DNA of 64,000 nt, from the NCBI GenBank assembly GCA_024274785.1, contig JAJSAM010000059.1, positions 1 to 64,000 of the forward strand. Reading direction: 5' to 3'. The stretch comes from Planctomycetota bacterium (GTDB taxonomy: Bacteria > Planctomycetota > JAJSAM01). The first letter of the stretch is position 1. Each line of letters starts with the position of its first letter. Positions 50,885-59,483 of this stretch are shown one piece after another. Below the pieces are notes generated by a model. It had not been told where the DNA came from. It saw nothing but the letters and a program-made list of their open reading frames with translations, and did no database searches. The position numbers and the translations under genes were made by a program.

Positions 50885-51616
50885 ATGAGCCGCAGCACTG
50901 TATTGGTTTCTGTACTCTGTGTTCTGTTGCTGGCCGGTAGCGCATGGGCCGTCAAGGTTCCGAACTCTTCGTTCGAAGATGACGGGAGCAAGAACACCTG
51001 GGTAACTTCGATGACGGACTGGACCTTGATCCCACCCGTCACCGCCCCCCCCACCACGTATCGTGCGGGGCTTTTCTACAACTTCGATGGCTTCACGGCG
51101 ACGAATCAGAACGAATTCGCCATCATCACGCACCGGAACCAGGGCACCCAATCCCTGACTTCCCAGAGCATCGTGCTCGGTCACCTCGAGCAGTTCATCG
51201 AGTTCGACTACGTGTACGTGTCGAAGAACGCCCCGGGGGACGCGACCCACATCGACCCGTTCACGGTCATCATGTGGAGCGGCGCCACGCAACTCGCATC
51301 GTGGACCGTCAGCGACACCAACGACTCGAATCTCGCGCTCGGGACGATCTCCTCGGTTCCCTTCGCGCCGAGCGGCAGCATGCAGAATACGTACGACACG
51401 GGGTGGCAGACCTTCACGGTCGACATCGAACAGTACGTCGGGAACACGGTCACTCTCGAGTTCCGGCTCACGGACTCCGCCCAGCAGGGTGGTGGGACGG
51501 GCTTCTTCCTCGACCGGATCCGTGTCGCTCCGGAGCCGGGCACCTTCCTGCTCTTCGGCGTCGGTGCCTTCGGCCTGATGCTCTACGGGCGCAGGAAGAT
51601 CCGCCGCAGGAAGTAG
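50885..51616 (+). CDS. PEP-CTERM sorting-domain protein (exosortase substrate)
   Basis: A 243-residue secreted protein. The signal peptide is about 1-22 (ending S-A-W-A). The body is a beta-rich jelly-roll-like domain opening V-P-N-S-S-F-E-D-D-G, as in many cell-surface sandwich domains. The C-terminal sorting signal is P-E-P-G-T-F-L-L-F-G-V-G-A-F-G-L-M-L-Y followed by a basic tail. Such signals are processed by exosortases in Gram-negative exopolysaccharide-producing bacteria. Lower GC in third positions than its neighbours hints at a different history. Strong Shine-Dalgarno GAGGAGG. Confidence 0.9.
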   Translation: MSRSTVLVSVLCVLLLAGSAWAVKVPNSSFEDDGSKNTWVTSMTDWTLIPPVTAPPTTYRAGLFYNFDGFTATNQNEFAIITHRNQGTQSLTSQSIVLGHLEQFIEFDYVYVSKNAPGDATHIDPFTVIMWSGATQLASWTVSDTNDSNLALGTISSVPFAPSGSMQNTYDTGWQTFTVDIEQYVGNTVTLEFRLTDSAQQGGGTGFFLDRIRVAPEPGTFLLFGVGAFGLMLYGRRKIRRRK

Positions 51617-51638
51617 AAACCGGCAGGCCGGGAACAAT

Positions 51639-51668
51639 CGGGGCCGTCGCCTGAAAGCGACGGCCCCG
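51639..51668 (+). terminator. Terminator-like hairpin after the PEP-CTERM gene
   Basis: Perfect 12-bp stem CGGGGCCGTCGC with a CTGAAA loop, starting 22 nt after the stop. The tail is GTTGATT, with only a weak U-tract. Confidence 0.7.
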
Positions 51669-51684
51669 GTTGATTCCACCCATC

Positions 51685-51712
51685 GGAGGGACGAGCTCCG
51701 TCTCGTCCCCGC
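51685..51712 (+). repeat. Type-B intergenic hairpin repeat, copy 3
   Basis: GGAGGGACGAGCTCCGTCTC and 8 more bases, in the same place relative to the upstream plus-strand gene as copies 1 and 2. It directly abuts type-A copy 5. Confidence 0.72.
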
Positions 51713-51905
51713 CCGCCCGGCAAGACGCGAGGAGGGCGCAACCTTACTGGTTTCAACCGACGAGCAACGCGGCTGGGCGGGATGCAGCAGCCCTCGAATC
51801 CCGAAGTTATTCTTGCGCGGGCCCTTACCGGTTTCAACAGACGAGCAACGCGGCTCGAGGGGACGCAGCTCCCCTCGAATCCCGTAGCTACTCTTGCGCG
51901 GCCCC
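51711..51905 (+). repeat. Type-A dispersed intergenic element, copy 5 (tandem double)
   Basis: Two consecutive units, each running GGTTTCAAC, then GACGAGCAACGCGGCT, then CCCTCGAATCCCG, then TCTTGCGCGG, at about 51747-51830 and 51828-51905. The element ends on the base before the stop codon of the minus-strand TPR gene. Confidence 0.78.
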
Positions 51906-54900
51906 TTACCGGATCTTCCGCAGCGCCGCTCTGGCCTCCTCGGCCGTGACCGCCTCGGGATCCAGACGCAGCGCCCTCCTGAGGAACCTCCGGGCATCGT
52001 CCCACTGGTAGTCGCGGAAACAGGCCATGCCCGCGTGATGCTGCACTTCGGCGTTCCCGGGGATGGCCTCCGCGGCCTCGATGAGCAGCGGGATCGCCTC
52101 CTCGAGCCGATCCGTCTTCATCAGAATGAAACCCAGCGTGTCCGCGATGTAGGGATCGTCCGGCCGGGCCTTCCGGGCACGCCTGACGACCGCCAGCGCT
52201 TCCTCGAGCGTGTCGGGATTGCGGACCAGGACCATGGCGAGGTTGTTCAGCGTGACCGGATCGTCCGGAGCAAGGTCAAGGGCGCGGCGATAGAGCGCGA
52301 TTGCCTCCGTTTCCCCCTCCGAGCCCTTCTGCTCCGCGAGGAACGCCAGCCGAAAATACGCGGCGGGATTCCGGGTCCCCCGATCCACGGCTTCCTCGAG
52401 CATCCGGCGGGCTTCATCATCGCGGCCGTCCGCGGACAGCAGATTGCCCAGTTCGACCCAGGCATCGAGGGTCTCCGGATCCCGCCGCAGCGCCTCCCGG
52501 AACGCGAGCTCCGCCTCCTCGTTCTCGCCGAGGGTCACCAGGAACCGGCCTTCCAGGAGAAAGAGCCCGGCGGGATTGCCGGCCGCATCCAGGCGGGATC
52601 GGATCAGTTCGACCGCCTCCTCCACCCGCCCCATCCGGGCCATGGCCGATGCGGCGATGGCCAGAGCGGCGGGATTGCCCGGTTTGAGCTAGAAGGCGCG
52701 CAGGCACGACTCGATCGCCTCCTCCGGTCGGCCGGCGCGGAGGTAGAGTTCTCCGAGCAGTTGCCGCGTGAAAGCCCGCTGGGGAGTGCGATCTCTCTCC
52801 GCCTCGAGAAACTGAAGCGCCTTCGGGAGTCGTTCGGCGGACAACTCGGTCAGGACGATCGCCCGGAGCACCTCGTCTCCTTCCGGCTCCAGTTCGTAGG
52901 ATCGTCGCAGTGAGATCAAAGCGGCATCCGGCATCTTCCGCTCCGCGAGGATCATCCCCAGGTGGAGGTGGGAGCGGGAATTCTCCGGTGCCACGGAGAC
53001 CAGGTGCTCGAAGCGTTGCTGGGCTTCTTCGAGGTCACCCCGGTTCGCCAGGAACAGACCGCTGAGGAAGAGTGCGCCAGGGTCGTCCGGCTTCTCCTCG
53101 AGGACCCGCTCGGCATGTTCCGCCGCGGCTTCGAGCATTCCGAGGCCGGCCAGGGTCTCGGCCATGAACAGATGCGCGTCGGGTTGGCGAGGGTCGATCT
53201 CGTTGACCTTCTCGAAGGACGTCCGGGCAGACTCGAGTTCACCATTCCAGTGCGCCCGGATGCCCTGGCTGAAATAGAGCGTCGCCAGTTCCAGTTGCGC
53301 CTCCACCATCGACGGGTCGAGTCCGAGTGCGGCAAGAAAGCTCTCTTTCGCCCGCTCGAGGTCACCGGTGCGACGAAGGGCAATGGCGAGATAGTAGTGT
53401 CCCGCGGGATCGTTCGGCCTGCTGCGCGCGTATTGGGCAAGCGAGGTCAGAGCCTCCGCGTACTCCTCCTTCAGCAGGTGCAGCTTGCCCTTGAAGTAGA
53501 GGGACTGCGGATCTTCATCGTCACCATCGAGGAGCTTCGCCACGACCGCTTCGGCGACGGCGACGGCCTCTTCCTTGTTTCCGGCCTGAGCCATGCGCAG
53601 TTCGGCCACCCGCCGCAATGCCTCCCGGGAGTCCGGGTCCATCGTGAGGGCGATCTGGTACTGCTTCAGCGCCTCCTCGCGGAGTTCGGCGTCACGACCC
53701 GAGCCGGTCCTCACACTCCGGGAGCGGGAAAGCAGAAAATCCCCGAAGTCCAGGAACACGCCCGATTCCGAGGGATTCTCCTCGAGGAGAGCGCGAAAGC
53801 CCTCCTCACCGAGCTTTTCATCTCCCGTCTCCGCCAGGAACGTGTAGAGAGCGCCTCGGGTCTCCGCGTCGCGGCGCAGCAGCACCGCCTCCTCGAGTTC
53901 GTTCCGGGCACGGGCGGTCTCACCGAGAGCCTGGTGGATCCGCGCGGCGAGGAGGTGCGGTCGAACATCGCGCTGACCCGCCAGCAGAGTCTTGGCCAAC
54001 TCACACTCCTCGACTGCTTCGGGGTAGCTCCCCCCACGATAGAGCGAAGTCGCAAGGCGGATGTGCCAGTCGGCATCAGTCGGCCACCGACGGAGCGCGG
54101 ATCGCGCGATCTCCACCTCTCGCGGAATGAGCCCGATGCGAAAAGCGGTGGTGTAGGCGAGGTTGTAGTCATCGAACGATTGGGGTGAGGACGGATGCCG
54201 GAGCGCGGCGAAGAAGGCATCCGAGGCACCGACATACTGGCCGCTCGACAGCCGGGCCAACGCGAGGATCTTCAGCCCTTCGTACGAACGGGGAACCCCG
54301 CCACCCTCCTGGTCGAGAAGCCGAGCGGCTTCCTCGAAGCGCCCCTCCGCGAAGAAAAGCCGCGCCAGGTAGCTCCGCGCCAGCAGGTCGGTCGGGTTGA
54401 CCCCGGTCTCGTCGTCGAGGAAGAACGCCAGGTGCCCATCCAGTTCAGCCCGCAGTTCCTCGACCGGGTCTCCGCGCTTCCTGCCGTCGAGGTAGTCTTC
54501 GAGCAGCAACCCGATCAGCTTCCGCCGGGCGCTGAGGTTCACGTCGAACGCCTCGACGGCGTCCCGCAGAGCCCGGACCGCGCCCTCTCGATCGCCGTCC
54601 TTCCGGGCCAGGTCGCCCGCCGCCTCGAGGACCAGTGAGTCACCGGGAAACTCGGCGAGTGCCCGGGTCAGAACCTCCCGGGCCTGATCCGCTCTTCCGA
54701 GGCCGGAGTGGTGGGCCAGGAGCGCGATGTAGAGGCTCGATTCCTCCGGGAAGCGCTCGATTCCCCTCTCCAGCACCGCGCGGCCTTCCTCGGGCTCCCC
54801 GAGCCGGTCGGTCAGGATTCGGCAGTGACGGATGGCGATCTCCGGAGTGGGCGCCACGTCCCAGGCCTCGCGAAGGGTCTCCGCGGCGTCTTCGTAATTC

Positions 54901-55763
54901 TGCGTGGCCTCCTGGAAGCGGGCGAGGAGCAGGCGGTGCGCCGCGACCTTCGGCTCGAGGTCCACCACTCGCTCGAGGTCGGCCTGCGCGTCGGCCAGAA
55001 AGCCCTGCCCGGCGCTCGCCTTCGCACTCCACACCCGGGCCTGCACATCGGCGGGGTTGGCGGAGAGAAGTCGCTGCGCCTGTTGTGCGGCCTCCTCGTA
55101 CCGCCTCCGCGCCAACCCCGCGGAAACGTCCTCCAGGCCAAGCCTCTCCCGGGAGAAATACAGGTCCGCGAGCTTGAGCAGGGTCTCGATGAGCGATGGG
55201 TTGATCCGCACCGCGCGGCGGAACGCATCGATGGCCCCCTCCACTTCCCCCAGGGCCAGGCGGGCCTCACCGAGCGCCACCCAGGCGTCTTCGGGAATCG
55301 GGCTTCGGCTCGCGTCCGTGGCTCGCTCGGCGGCCTTGAGCGCCAGAAGGAGTTGCCCCTGCCGCCGCCAATAATCGGACAAGGCCGTGTGGGCGAGGGT
55401 GAAGCCGGGGCTGAGCCGGATGGCTTCCTCGAGAGCCTGGACGCCGCTCCGGCCGTGGCCGATCCGGAGTCGCGAAAGTCCCAGCATGAACCACATGTTG
55501 GCCCGATTGGGATCGATGCGGACATAGCTCTCGAAGTTCAGGCGGGCCACTTCGTAGTTGCCGAGATCGTAGGCTCTGAACCCGTCCTGCAGATACCTCA
55601 CCTTCATGCGCCCCGGAGAGCGCCCGAAGATGTAGTAGCCGTTCGCGACCACCAATGCCAGGAGGAGGGCGATCACCACCCCGAGAATGAAGCGCCTCTC
55701 GTGGTAGAAGCGCTTCCTGCGATGGCGCCGTACGCGCTTCTTCAGATCTTCGTCTGCGGCCAC
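51906..55763 (-). CDS. Large TPR membrane protein interrupted by an amber codon
   Basis: From GTG 55763 the frame encodes 1024 residues, meets TAG at 52691-52689, then runs on in the same frame as a further TPR array to TAA at 51906 (1285 codons). A basic N-terminus (R-R-H-R-R-K-R) precedes one membrane helix (about 26-46), then about 30 TPR units fill the rest. The text around the break (C-L-R-A-F, stop, L-K-P-G-N-P) is a TPR turn where Glu or Gln is usual, so a single-base nonsense change is likely. The protein may still work when truncated. Its start overlaps the HIT gene end by 22 bp. PEP-CTERM/exopolysaccharide loci often hold such TPR proteins, but no other such gene is adjacent except the substrate itself. 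Confidence 0.8.
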
Positions 55764-56275
55764 TCCCGGACCTCCTCCATCAGCCTGGTCCAGGTATCCT
55801 TCAGGAGTTCGACCAGGACCTTGGTATTCCCGATGACGGGCATGAAGTTGGCGTCCCCCGACCAGCGCGGAACCAGGTGGAGATGGAGGTGGTCGATGCT
55901 TCCTCCGGAGACCCGACCGAGGTTGAGCCCGACGTTCACGCCCTGGGCATTCATGGTGTTCCGATAGGCCGACACGAGCCGCTGGCTCAAGTGGTGCATC
56001 TCGAGCGCCTCGTCGTCGGTCAGGTCGGTGATGTCCTCCACATGGCGGAAGGGGACGACCATCGAGTGGCCGTTGTTGTAGGGCCAGAGGTTCAGCACCA
56101 CGAAGAAATGAACCCCGCGGTGGAGGACGTAGACCTCCGGATCGCCCACCGGGTCCGCCTTCGCGATCGTGCAGAATTCGCAGCTCCCGGTCTTCTCCTG
56201 GCGAATGTACTCCATGCGCCAGGGGCTCCAGATGGTCCCCCGAGGCTCCGGCGGCTTTCCGGCACCTTTGCTCAT
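55742..56275 (-). CDS. HIT-family hydrolase/transferase
   Basis: A 177-residue protein with the histidine triad H-L-H-L-H-L-V-P-R-W near 130, preceded by the zinc-type pair C-E-F-C near 35 and N-L-W-P-Y-N-N-G-H near 63-71. The length and N-terminal W-S-P-W-R-M-E-Y-I resemble the bacterial AP4A phosphorylase-like HIT group, which acts on dinucleoside polyphosphates. The ATG overlaps the trmB stop (ATGA) and the 3' end overlaps the TPR gene start, so trmB, the HIT gene and the TPR gene form one transcript. Confidence 0.88.
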   Translation of the reverse strand: MSKGAGKPPEPRGTIWSPWRMEYIRQEKTGSCEFCTIAKADPVGDPEVYVLHRGVHFFVVLNLWPYNNGHSMVVPFRHVEDITDLTDDEALEMHHLSQRLVSAYRNTMNAQGVNVGLNLGRVSGGSIDHLHLHLVPRWSGDANFMPVIGNTKVLVELLKDTWTRLMEEVREWPQTKI

Positions 56276-56946
56276 GCCGTTACCCTCGTATACTGCAGGT
56301 AGAAGACATCGCGGCCCTGGTCGACCCAGCGGCGCTCGAAGATGGTCTCGTCGAATCCTTCCGGGCGCGGGCCGAAGTTGCCGGGACCGCGGAGGTTGGT
56401 GAATGCCCCGTTTGCCTCGATGACCTCGATCATCTGATCCCGATAGGGAGGGTGGTCGGTGGCCAGGGTGAAGCGGCCGCCGGGTTCGAGCACGCGTGCC
56501 GCCTCCCGCGCGAACCACGGTCGCACCAGCCGGTTGCGGGCGTGCCGCTCCTTCGGCCAGGGGTCGGGGAAGAGCACGAAGAGTTCGGACACGGCCTGAT
56601 CGCCAAGGCAGTACCCGATGGCGTTGGCCGCGTGTTCATACAGCACCCGGACATTCTCGAGCCGGCGCTTCGCGATCTTGCGGAGGTAGGAACGGGTCCG
56701 CGGGCGGGAGAAATCGATGCCGAGAAACAGGCCATCAGGGCGCGCCTCGGCCAATTCGAGCAGAAACTCGTCCTTCCCGTAGCCGATCTCGACCGAAAGC
56801 TCCCCCTTGCGGCCGAACACGGTACCCCAGTCTCCCGGGCCACGCAAATCGACGCCGGGACGAACAAGGAACCGCTCTTCGGGCCAGCTCGTATCGATCA
56901 GACGGTCCTCCTCAGAGCCGGCGAAAGGGCCGAGCCCACGGTGCAT
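56272..56946 (-). CDS. trmB: tRNA (guanine-N7-)-methyltransferase TrmB
   Basis: A 224-residue SAM-dependent enzyme that makes m7G46 in tRNA variable loops. Hallmarks are V-E-I-G-Y-G-K-D-E-F (SAM motif I, near 52), G-I-D-F-S near 76, L-F-P-D-P-W-P-K near 125 (the TrmB signature) and T-D-H-P-P-Y near 165. ATG 56946 lies 5 nt after TATGAT, with TTGCCC 18 nt further up and no Shine-Dalgarno, so it probably heads a leaderless operon with the HIT and TPR genes. Confidence 0.93.
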   Translation of the reverse strand: MHRGLGPFAGSEEDRLIDTSWPEERFLVRPGVDLRGPGDWGTVFGRKGELSVEIGYGKDEFLLELAEARPDGLFLGIDFSRPRTRSYLRKIAKRRLENVRVLYEHAANAIGYCLGDQAVSELFVLFPDPWPKERHARNRLVRPWFAREAARVLEPGGRFTLATDHPPYRDQMIEVIEANGAFTNLRGPGNFGPRPEGFDETIFERRWVDQGRDVFYLQYTRVTA

Positions 56947-56951
56947 GGCAG

Positions 56952-56981
56952 ATCATAGTCGGCCCGTGACACCGTGGGCAA
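56952..56981 (-). promoter_or_regulatory. Promoter of the leaderless trmB transcript
   Basis: On the minus strand: TTGCCC, 18 nt, TATGAT, then 5 nt to the ATG. Confidence 0.5.
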
Positions 56982-56995
56982 GACCAGCCCGGGAG

Positions 56996-57577
56996 TCAGC
57001 CGTGAATCAGCTTCTCCGCGGCTTCCAGAGAGTCCTTCCTGATCGCGGCATGAAGGCTTTTCCCATGCGAGTCCATCGAGACAATGGCCGGGAAGTCCTC
57101 CACCCGGAACACCCAGAACGCCTCCGGGACACCGAATTCCTCGAGCTTGTGGACCGCTTCGACCTCCTTGATCGCCTCGGCGAGGACCGTGGCCAGTCCG
57201 CCGACGGCGTGGAGGTAGACGGCGCCTTCCTTCTTGAGAGCCTTCAGGGTCTTCGGGCCCATGCCGCCCTTCCCGATCACCGCGCGCACCTTGTACTCGG
57301 AGATGACGGTTCCCTGGTAGGGTTCTTCGCGAGCGCTCGTAGTGGGCCCCGCGGCCACCGCCGACCACTTCTTCCCGGTCCTTTTCATCACCGGACCGCA
57401 GTGGTAGATGACGTTGTTCTCGAGCAGGGGACGCAGCCAGTCCGGGCGCTCCTCCACCATGTACTTGTGGGCCATGTCCCGGGCGGTGATGACGTTCCCA
57501 TAGAGGCGAACCTCATCCCCCACCCTGAGCTTGCGGATGACTTTCGCGTCGACCGGCAGATCGATCCTAATAGCCAT
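56996..57577 (-). CDS. Class I fumarate hydratase, beta subunit (FumB/TtdB-like)
   Basis: A 193-residue C-terminal-domain subunit of iron-sulfur fumarase (fumarate to malate) or tartrate dehydratase. Recognisable pieces are G-D-E-V-R-L-Y-G-N-V-I-T-A-R-D-M-A-H near 20-37, A-G-P-T-T-S near 76 and G-K-G-G-M near 100. Its start overlaps the alpha-subunit stop by 11 bp, so the two are translated together. Fumarase is favoured over tartrate dehydratase because an aconitase lies a few kb away, but sequence alone does not settle it. Confidence 0.88.
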   Translation of the reverse strand: MAIRIDLPVDAKVIRKLRVGDEVRLYGNVITARDMAHKYMVEERPDWLRPLLENNVIYHCGPVMKRTGKKWSAVAAGPTTSAREEPYQGTVISEYKVRAVIGKGGMGPKTLKALKKEGAVYLHAVGGLATVLAEAIKEVEAVHKLEEFGVPEAFWVFRVEDFPAIVSMDSHGKSLHAAIRKDSLEAAEKLIHG

Positions 57578-58442
57578 GGGTCACCTTCTCTCCGCGGACG
57601 GTCATCCGCGCCTTCCGGAATGCCCAGCACATGTAGGAAACGCTGACGAAGAACGAAGCCGGCAGGCGATGCATCTTGCCGATCTTCGTCGAAAGGACGG
57701 TGGTCCTGCCCCCGAAGCCCATCGGCCCGATGCCGAGCTGGTTGAGCTCCTTCTGCAGGCGGTTCTCGAGCTTTCTCAGGATCGGATCGGGGTTGACATC
57801 GTCGAGGGGGCGAAGGAACTGCTCCTTGCTGAGCAGGAAGCAGGAGCCCCGGTCGCCACCGATGCCGATGCCGAGACAACCGGGCGCGCAACCAAGCCCC
57901 TGGGCCTTCTGGATCGCATCGATCACCGCGCGACGGACGCCTTCGAGGTCACGGCCGGCGCCGAGTTCCGCGTTCGGCAGGGCATACTGGCGGCCGACGT
58001 TCTCGCACCCCCCTCCCTTCAGCATCAGGGAGACCTCCATGTGCTTTTTCTTCCACTGGTGGAAGTGGATCTGCGGCTGGCCGACGCCGGTGTTGTCGCC
58101 GGAGTTGGCGCCGGTGACGGAGTCCACCGCGTTGGGCCGGAGGTAGCTTTTCTTCACGGCCCTTTTCGTCGCGGTGAGGATGGCCTTCTCGACGATGGCG
58201 TGGGGCATGTCGATCGGCAGATTGATGTTGTAGATGTTCGTGCCCGTGTCCTGGCAGATCGGCGTGGACTTCTCACGCGCGAGCTTGATGTTCTCCTGAA
58301 TCTGCCCGAACACGGACCTGGCGGGCGAGCCCGCCGCTTCCCGGCGGCGGGCTTTCTCGATCGCCGCACAGACGTCGGGGGGTAGATCGGTGGATGCCCT
58401 CCGGATCAATTCGAGGAAGGCGTCGGCGAGGTTGACGGCCAT
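57567..58442 (-). CDS. Class I fumarate hydratase, alpha subunit
   Basis: A 291-residue catalytic subunit with the 4Fe-4S cluster. Candidate ligands are Cys63 in P-I-C-Q-D-T-G-T, Cys146 in G-G-G-C-E-N, and Cys185 or Cys189 in G-C-A-P-G-C-L-G-I-G-I-G-G-D-R. These are the standard class I motifs. GGAGGAG precedes the ATG at 58442. It forms a two-gene operon with the beta subunit and lies divergent from the initiator tRNA. Confidence 0.92.
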   Translation of the reverse strand: MAVNLADAFLELIRRASTDLPPDVCAAIEKARRREAAGSPARSVFGQIQENIKLAREKSTPICQDTGTNIYNINLPIDMPHAIVEKAILTATKRAVKKSYLRPNAVDSVTGANSGDNTGVGQPQIHFHQWKKKHMEVSLMLKGGGCENVGRQYALPNAELGAGRDLEGVRRAVIDAIQKAQGLGCAPGCLGIGIGGDRGSCFLLSKEQFLRPLDDVNPDPILRKLENRLQKELNQLGIGPMGFGGRTTVLSTKIGKMHRLPASFFVSVSYMCWAFRKARMTVRGEKVTHGY

Positions 58443-58513
58443 CGAGGCTCCTCCGGGGTCAGGGTGTGGTTCGCGACCGAAAGTTACTACCCACGGTTTC
58501 CACCGGAAAATAA

Positions 58514-58541
58514 TTGCGGCCCATCCGCCGATCGCTATGAT
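58514..58541 (+). promoter_or_regulatory. Promoter of the initiator tRNA gene
   Basis: TTGCGG, 16 nt, TATGAT, ending 14 nt before the mature tRNA 5' end. Confidence 0.65.
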
Positions 58542-58555
58542 TTCGCCCTGCCTGG

Positions 58556-58630
58556 TGCGGGGTGGAGAAGTGGTATCTCGTCAGGCTCATAACCTGGAGG
58601 TCGCAGGTTCGAATCCTGTCCCCGCTACCA
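58556..58630 (+). tRNA. Initiator tRNA-Met (CAU), CCA encoded
   Basis: A 75-nt cloverleaf: acceptor TGCGGGG/CCCCGCT, D-stem GAGA/TCTC, anticodon loop CTCATAA, T-arm with TTCGAAT, then ACCA. Position 1-72 is an unpaired U-U, and the D-stem has A11-U24; both are marks of bacterial initiator tRNA. The anticodon stem keeps only two of the three G-C pairs usual in initiators (AGG/CCT). Confidence 0.93.
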
Positions 58631-58632
58631 AC

Positions 58633-58662
58633 CGGGGGGAAGTCCGAAAGGGCTTTCCCCCG
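58633..58662 (+). terminator. Hairpin terminator after the tRNA
   Basis: A 13-bp stem (with G-U pairs) closed by a GAAA tetraloop begins 3 nt after the tRNA; no long U-tract follows. Confidence 0.6.
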
Positions 58663-58707
58663 TCCTGATTCCAGGGGCGCGACATTCTCCCGTTTGCCCG
58701 CAGGCCT

Positions 58708-58815
58708 GCCGGGGGAGGTGTGCGCGCAGCGTAGCGAGCACGGTCCGCGGGGGATCGCGTTCCCCCGGCAAGATGCAGCGGCCCTCCAATCCCGTGGTTC
58801 TTCCTGCGCGGCCCC
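58708..58815 (+). repeat. Type-A dispersed intergenic element, copy 6 (partial)
   Basis: GATGCAGCGGCCCTC followed by CAATCCCGTGGTTCTTCCTG and CGCGGCCCC matches the right half of copy 5. A 9-bp stem GCCGGGGGA/TCCCCCGGC lies in its left part. It ends at the stop codon of the minus-strand peroxiredoxin-like gene. Confidence 0.65.
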
Positions 58816-59379
58816 TCAACGAACGGAGGGAGGTGCCCACTTGATGTTGCAGCCCATGCTCGGACGCTGGTCGCCCGGCGCCTCCTCCCCCGCCAGCACC
58901 GCGTCCGCCGCGGCGCGCAGGTCCGCTCCGGTCACCGGGATGCCCGAATTCGGCCGGCTGTCGTCGAGCTGGCCGCGGTAGGCGAGCCGGTGGTCCGCGT
59001 CGAAGAGGAAGAAGTCCGGTGTACACTGGGCGTCATAGGCTTTCGCCACTTCCTGGGTCTCGTCGAAGAGGTACGGGAAGGTGTAGCCCAGGCGCTCCGC
59101 ATACTCCTTCATCTTCTGCGGGCGGTCCTCGGGATAGTTCGCCACGTCGTTGCTGTTGATCGCGACGATCGCCAGCCCCTTCTCCTGGTAGTCACCGGCA
59201 AACGCGACCAGGCCGTCGTTCACGTGCACCACGTAGGGGCAATGGTTGCAGATGAACATGACGAGAAGAGGCTTGCCTTCGAAATCGGTCCGGCTGACGG
59301 TGCCGCCGTCGAGATCCGGAAGCGCGAAGTCCGGGGCGGCGGTGCCGAGGGGGATCATGCTGGATGGGGTGAGGGCCAT
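58816..59379 (-). CDS. AhpC/TSA-type thioredoxin-fold protein
   Basis: A 187-residue protein of the redoxin family found next to many genes as a thiol-disulfide or peroxide reductase. The fold is clear: A-P-D-F-A-L-P-D-L-D-G-G near 16, strand L-L-V-M-F-I-C-N-H-C-P-Y-V near 38-50 with C-N-H-C at the active-site position, and C-T-P-D-F-F-L-F near 115 with the cis-Pro. No signal peptide is seen, so it is cytosolic. ATG 59379 has GAAGGAG upstream. Divergent from the ECF sigma gene. Confidence 0.85.
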   Translation of the reverse strand: MALTPSSMIPLGTAAPDFALPDLDGGTVSRTDFEGKPLLVMFICNHCPYVVHVNDGLVAFAGDYQEKGLAIVAINSNDVANYPEDRPQKMKEYAERLGYTFPYLFDETQEVAKAYDAQCTPDFFLFDADHRLAYRGQLDDSRPNSGIPVTGADLRAAADAVLAGEEAPGDQRPSMGCNIKWAPPSVR

Positions 59380-59446
59380 GGTGTCTCCTTCGCAAGTGGA
59401 TGGCTGCCCACAACCTAGCAACTGAACCCGGGACTCCATTGCCTTC

Positions 59447-59475
59447 TTGGGAAGCGGTCCGATCGCCCCTATCAT
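59447..59475 (+). promoter_or_regulatory. Promoter of the ECF sigma operon
   Basis: TTGGGA, 17 nt, TATCAT, then 8 nt to the GTG at 59484; this decides the start. No Shine-Dalgarno. Confidence 0.55.
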
Positions 59476-59483
59476 CTCTCCTC

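Noticed and set aside
50216..52691. Pyrrolysine or reassigned TAG as the reason for the two in-frame amber codons
   Set aside because: About a dozen genes in the window end normally in TAG, no pyl genes or CUA tRNA are visible, and the mutS position needs a Glu. Nonsense change or sequence error is simpler.
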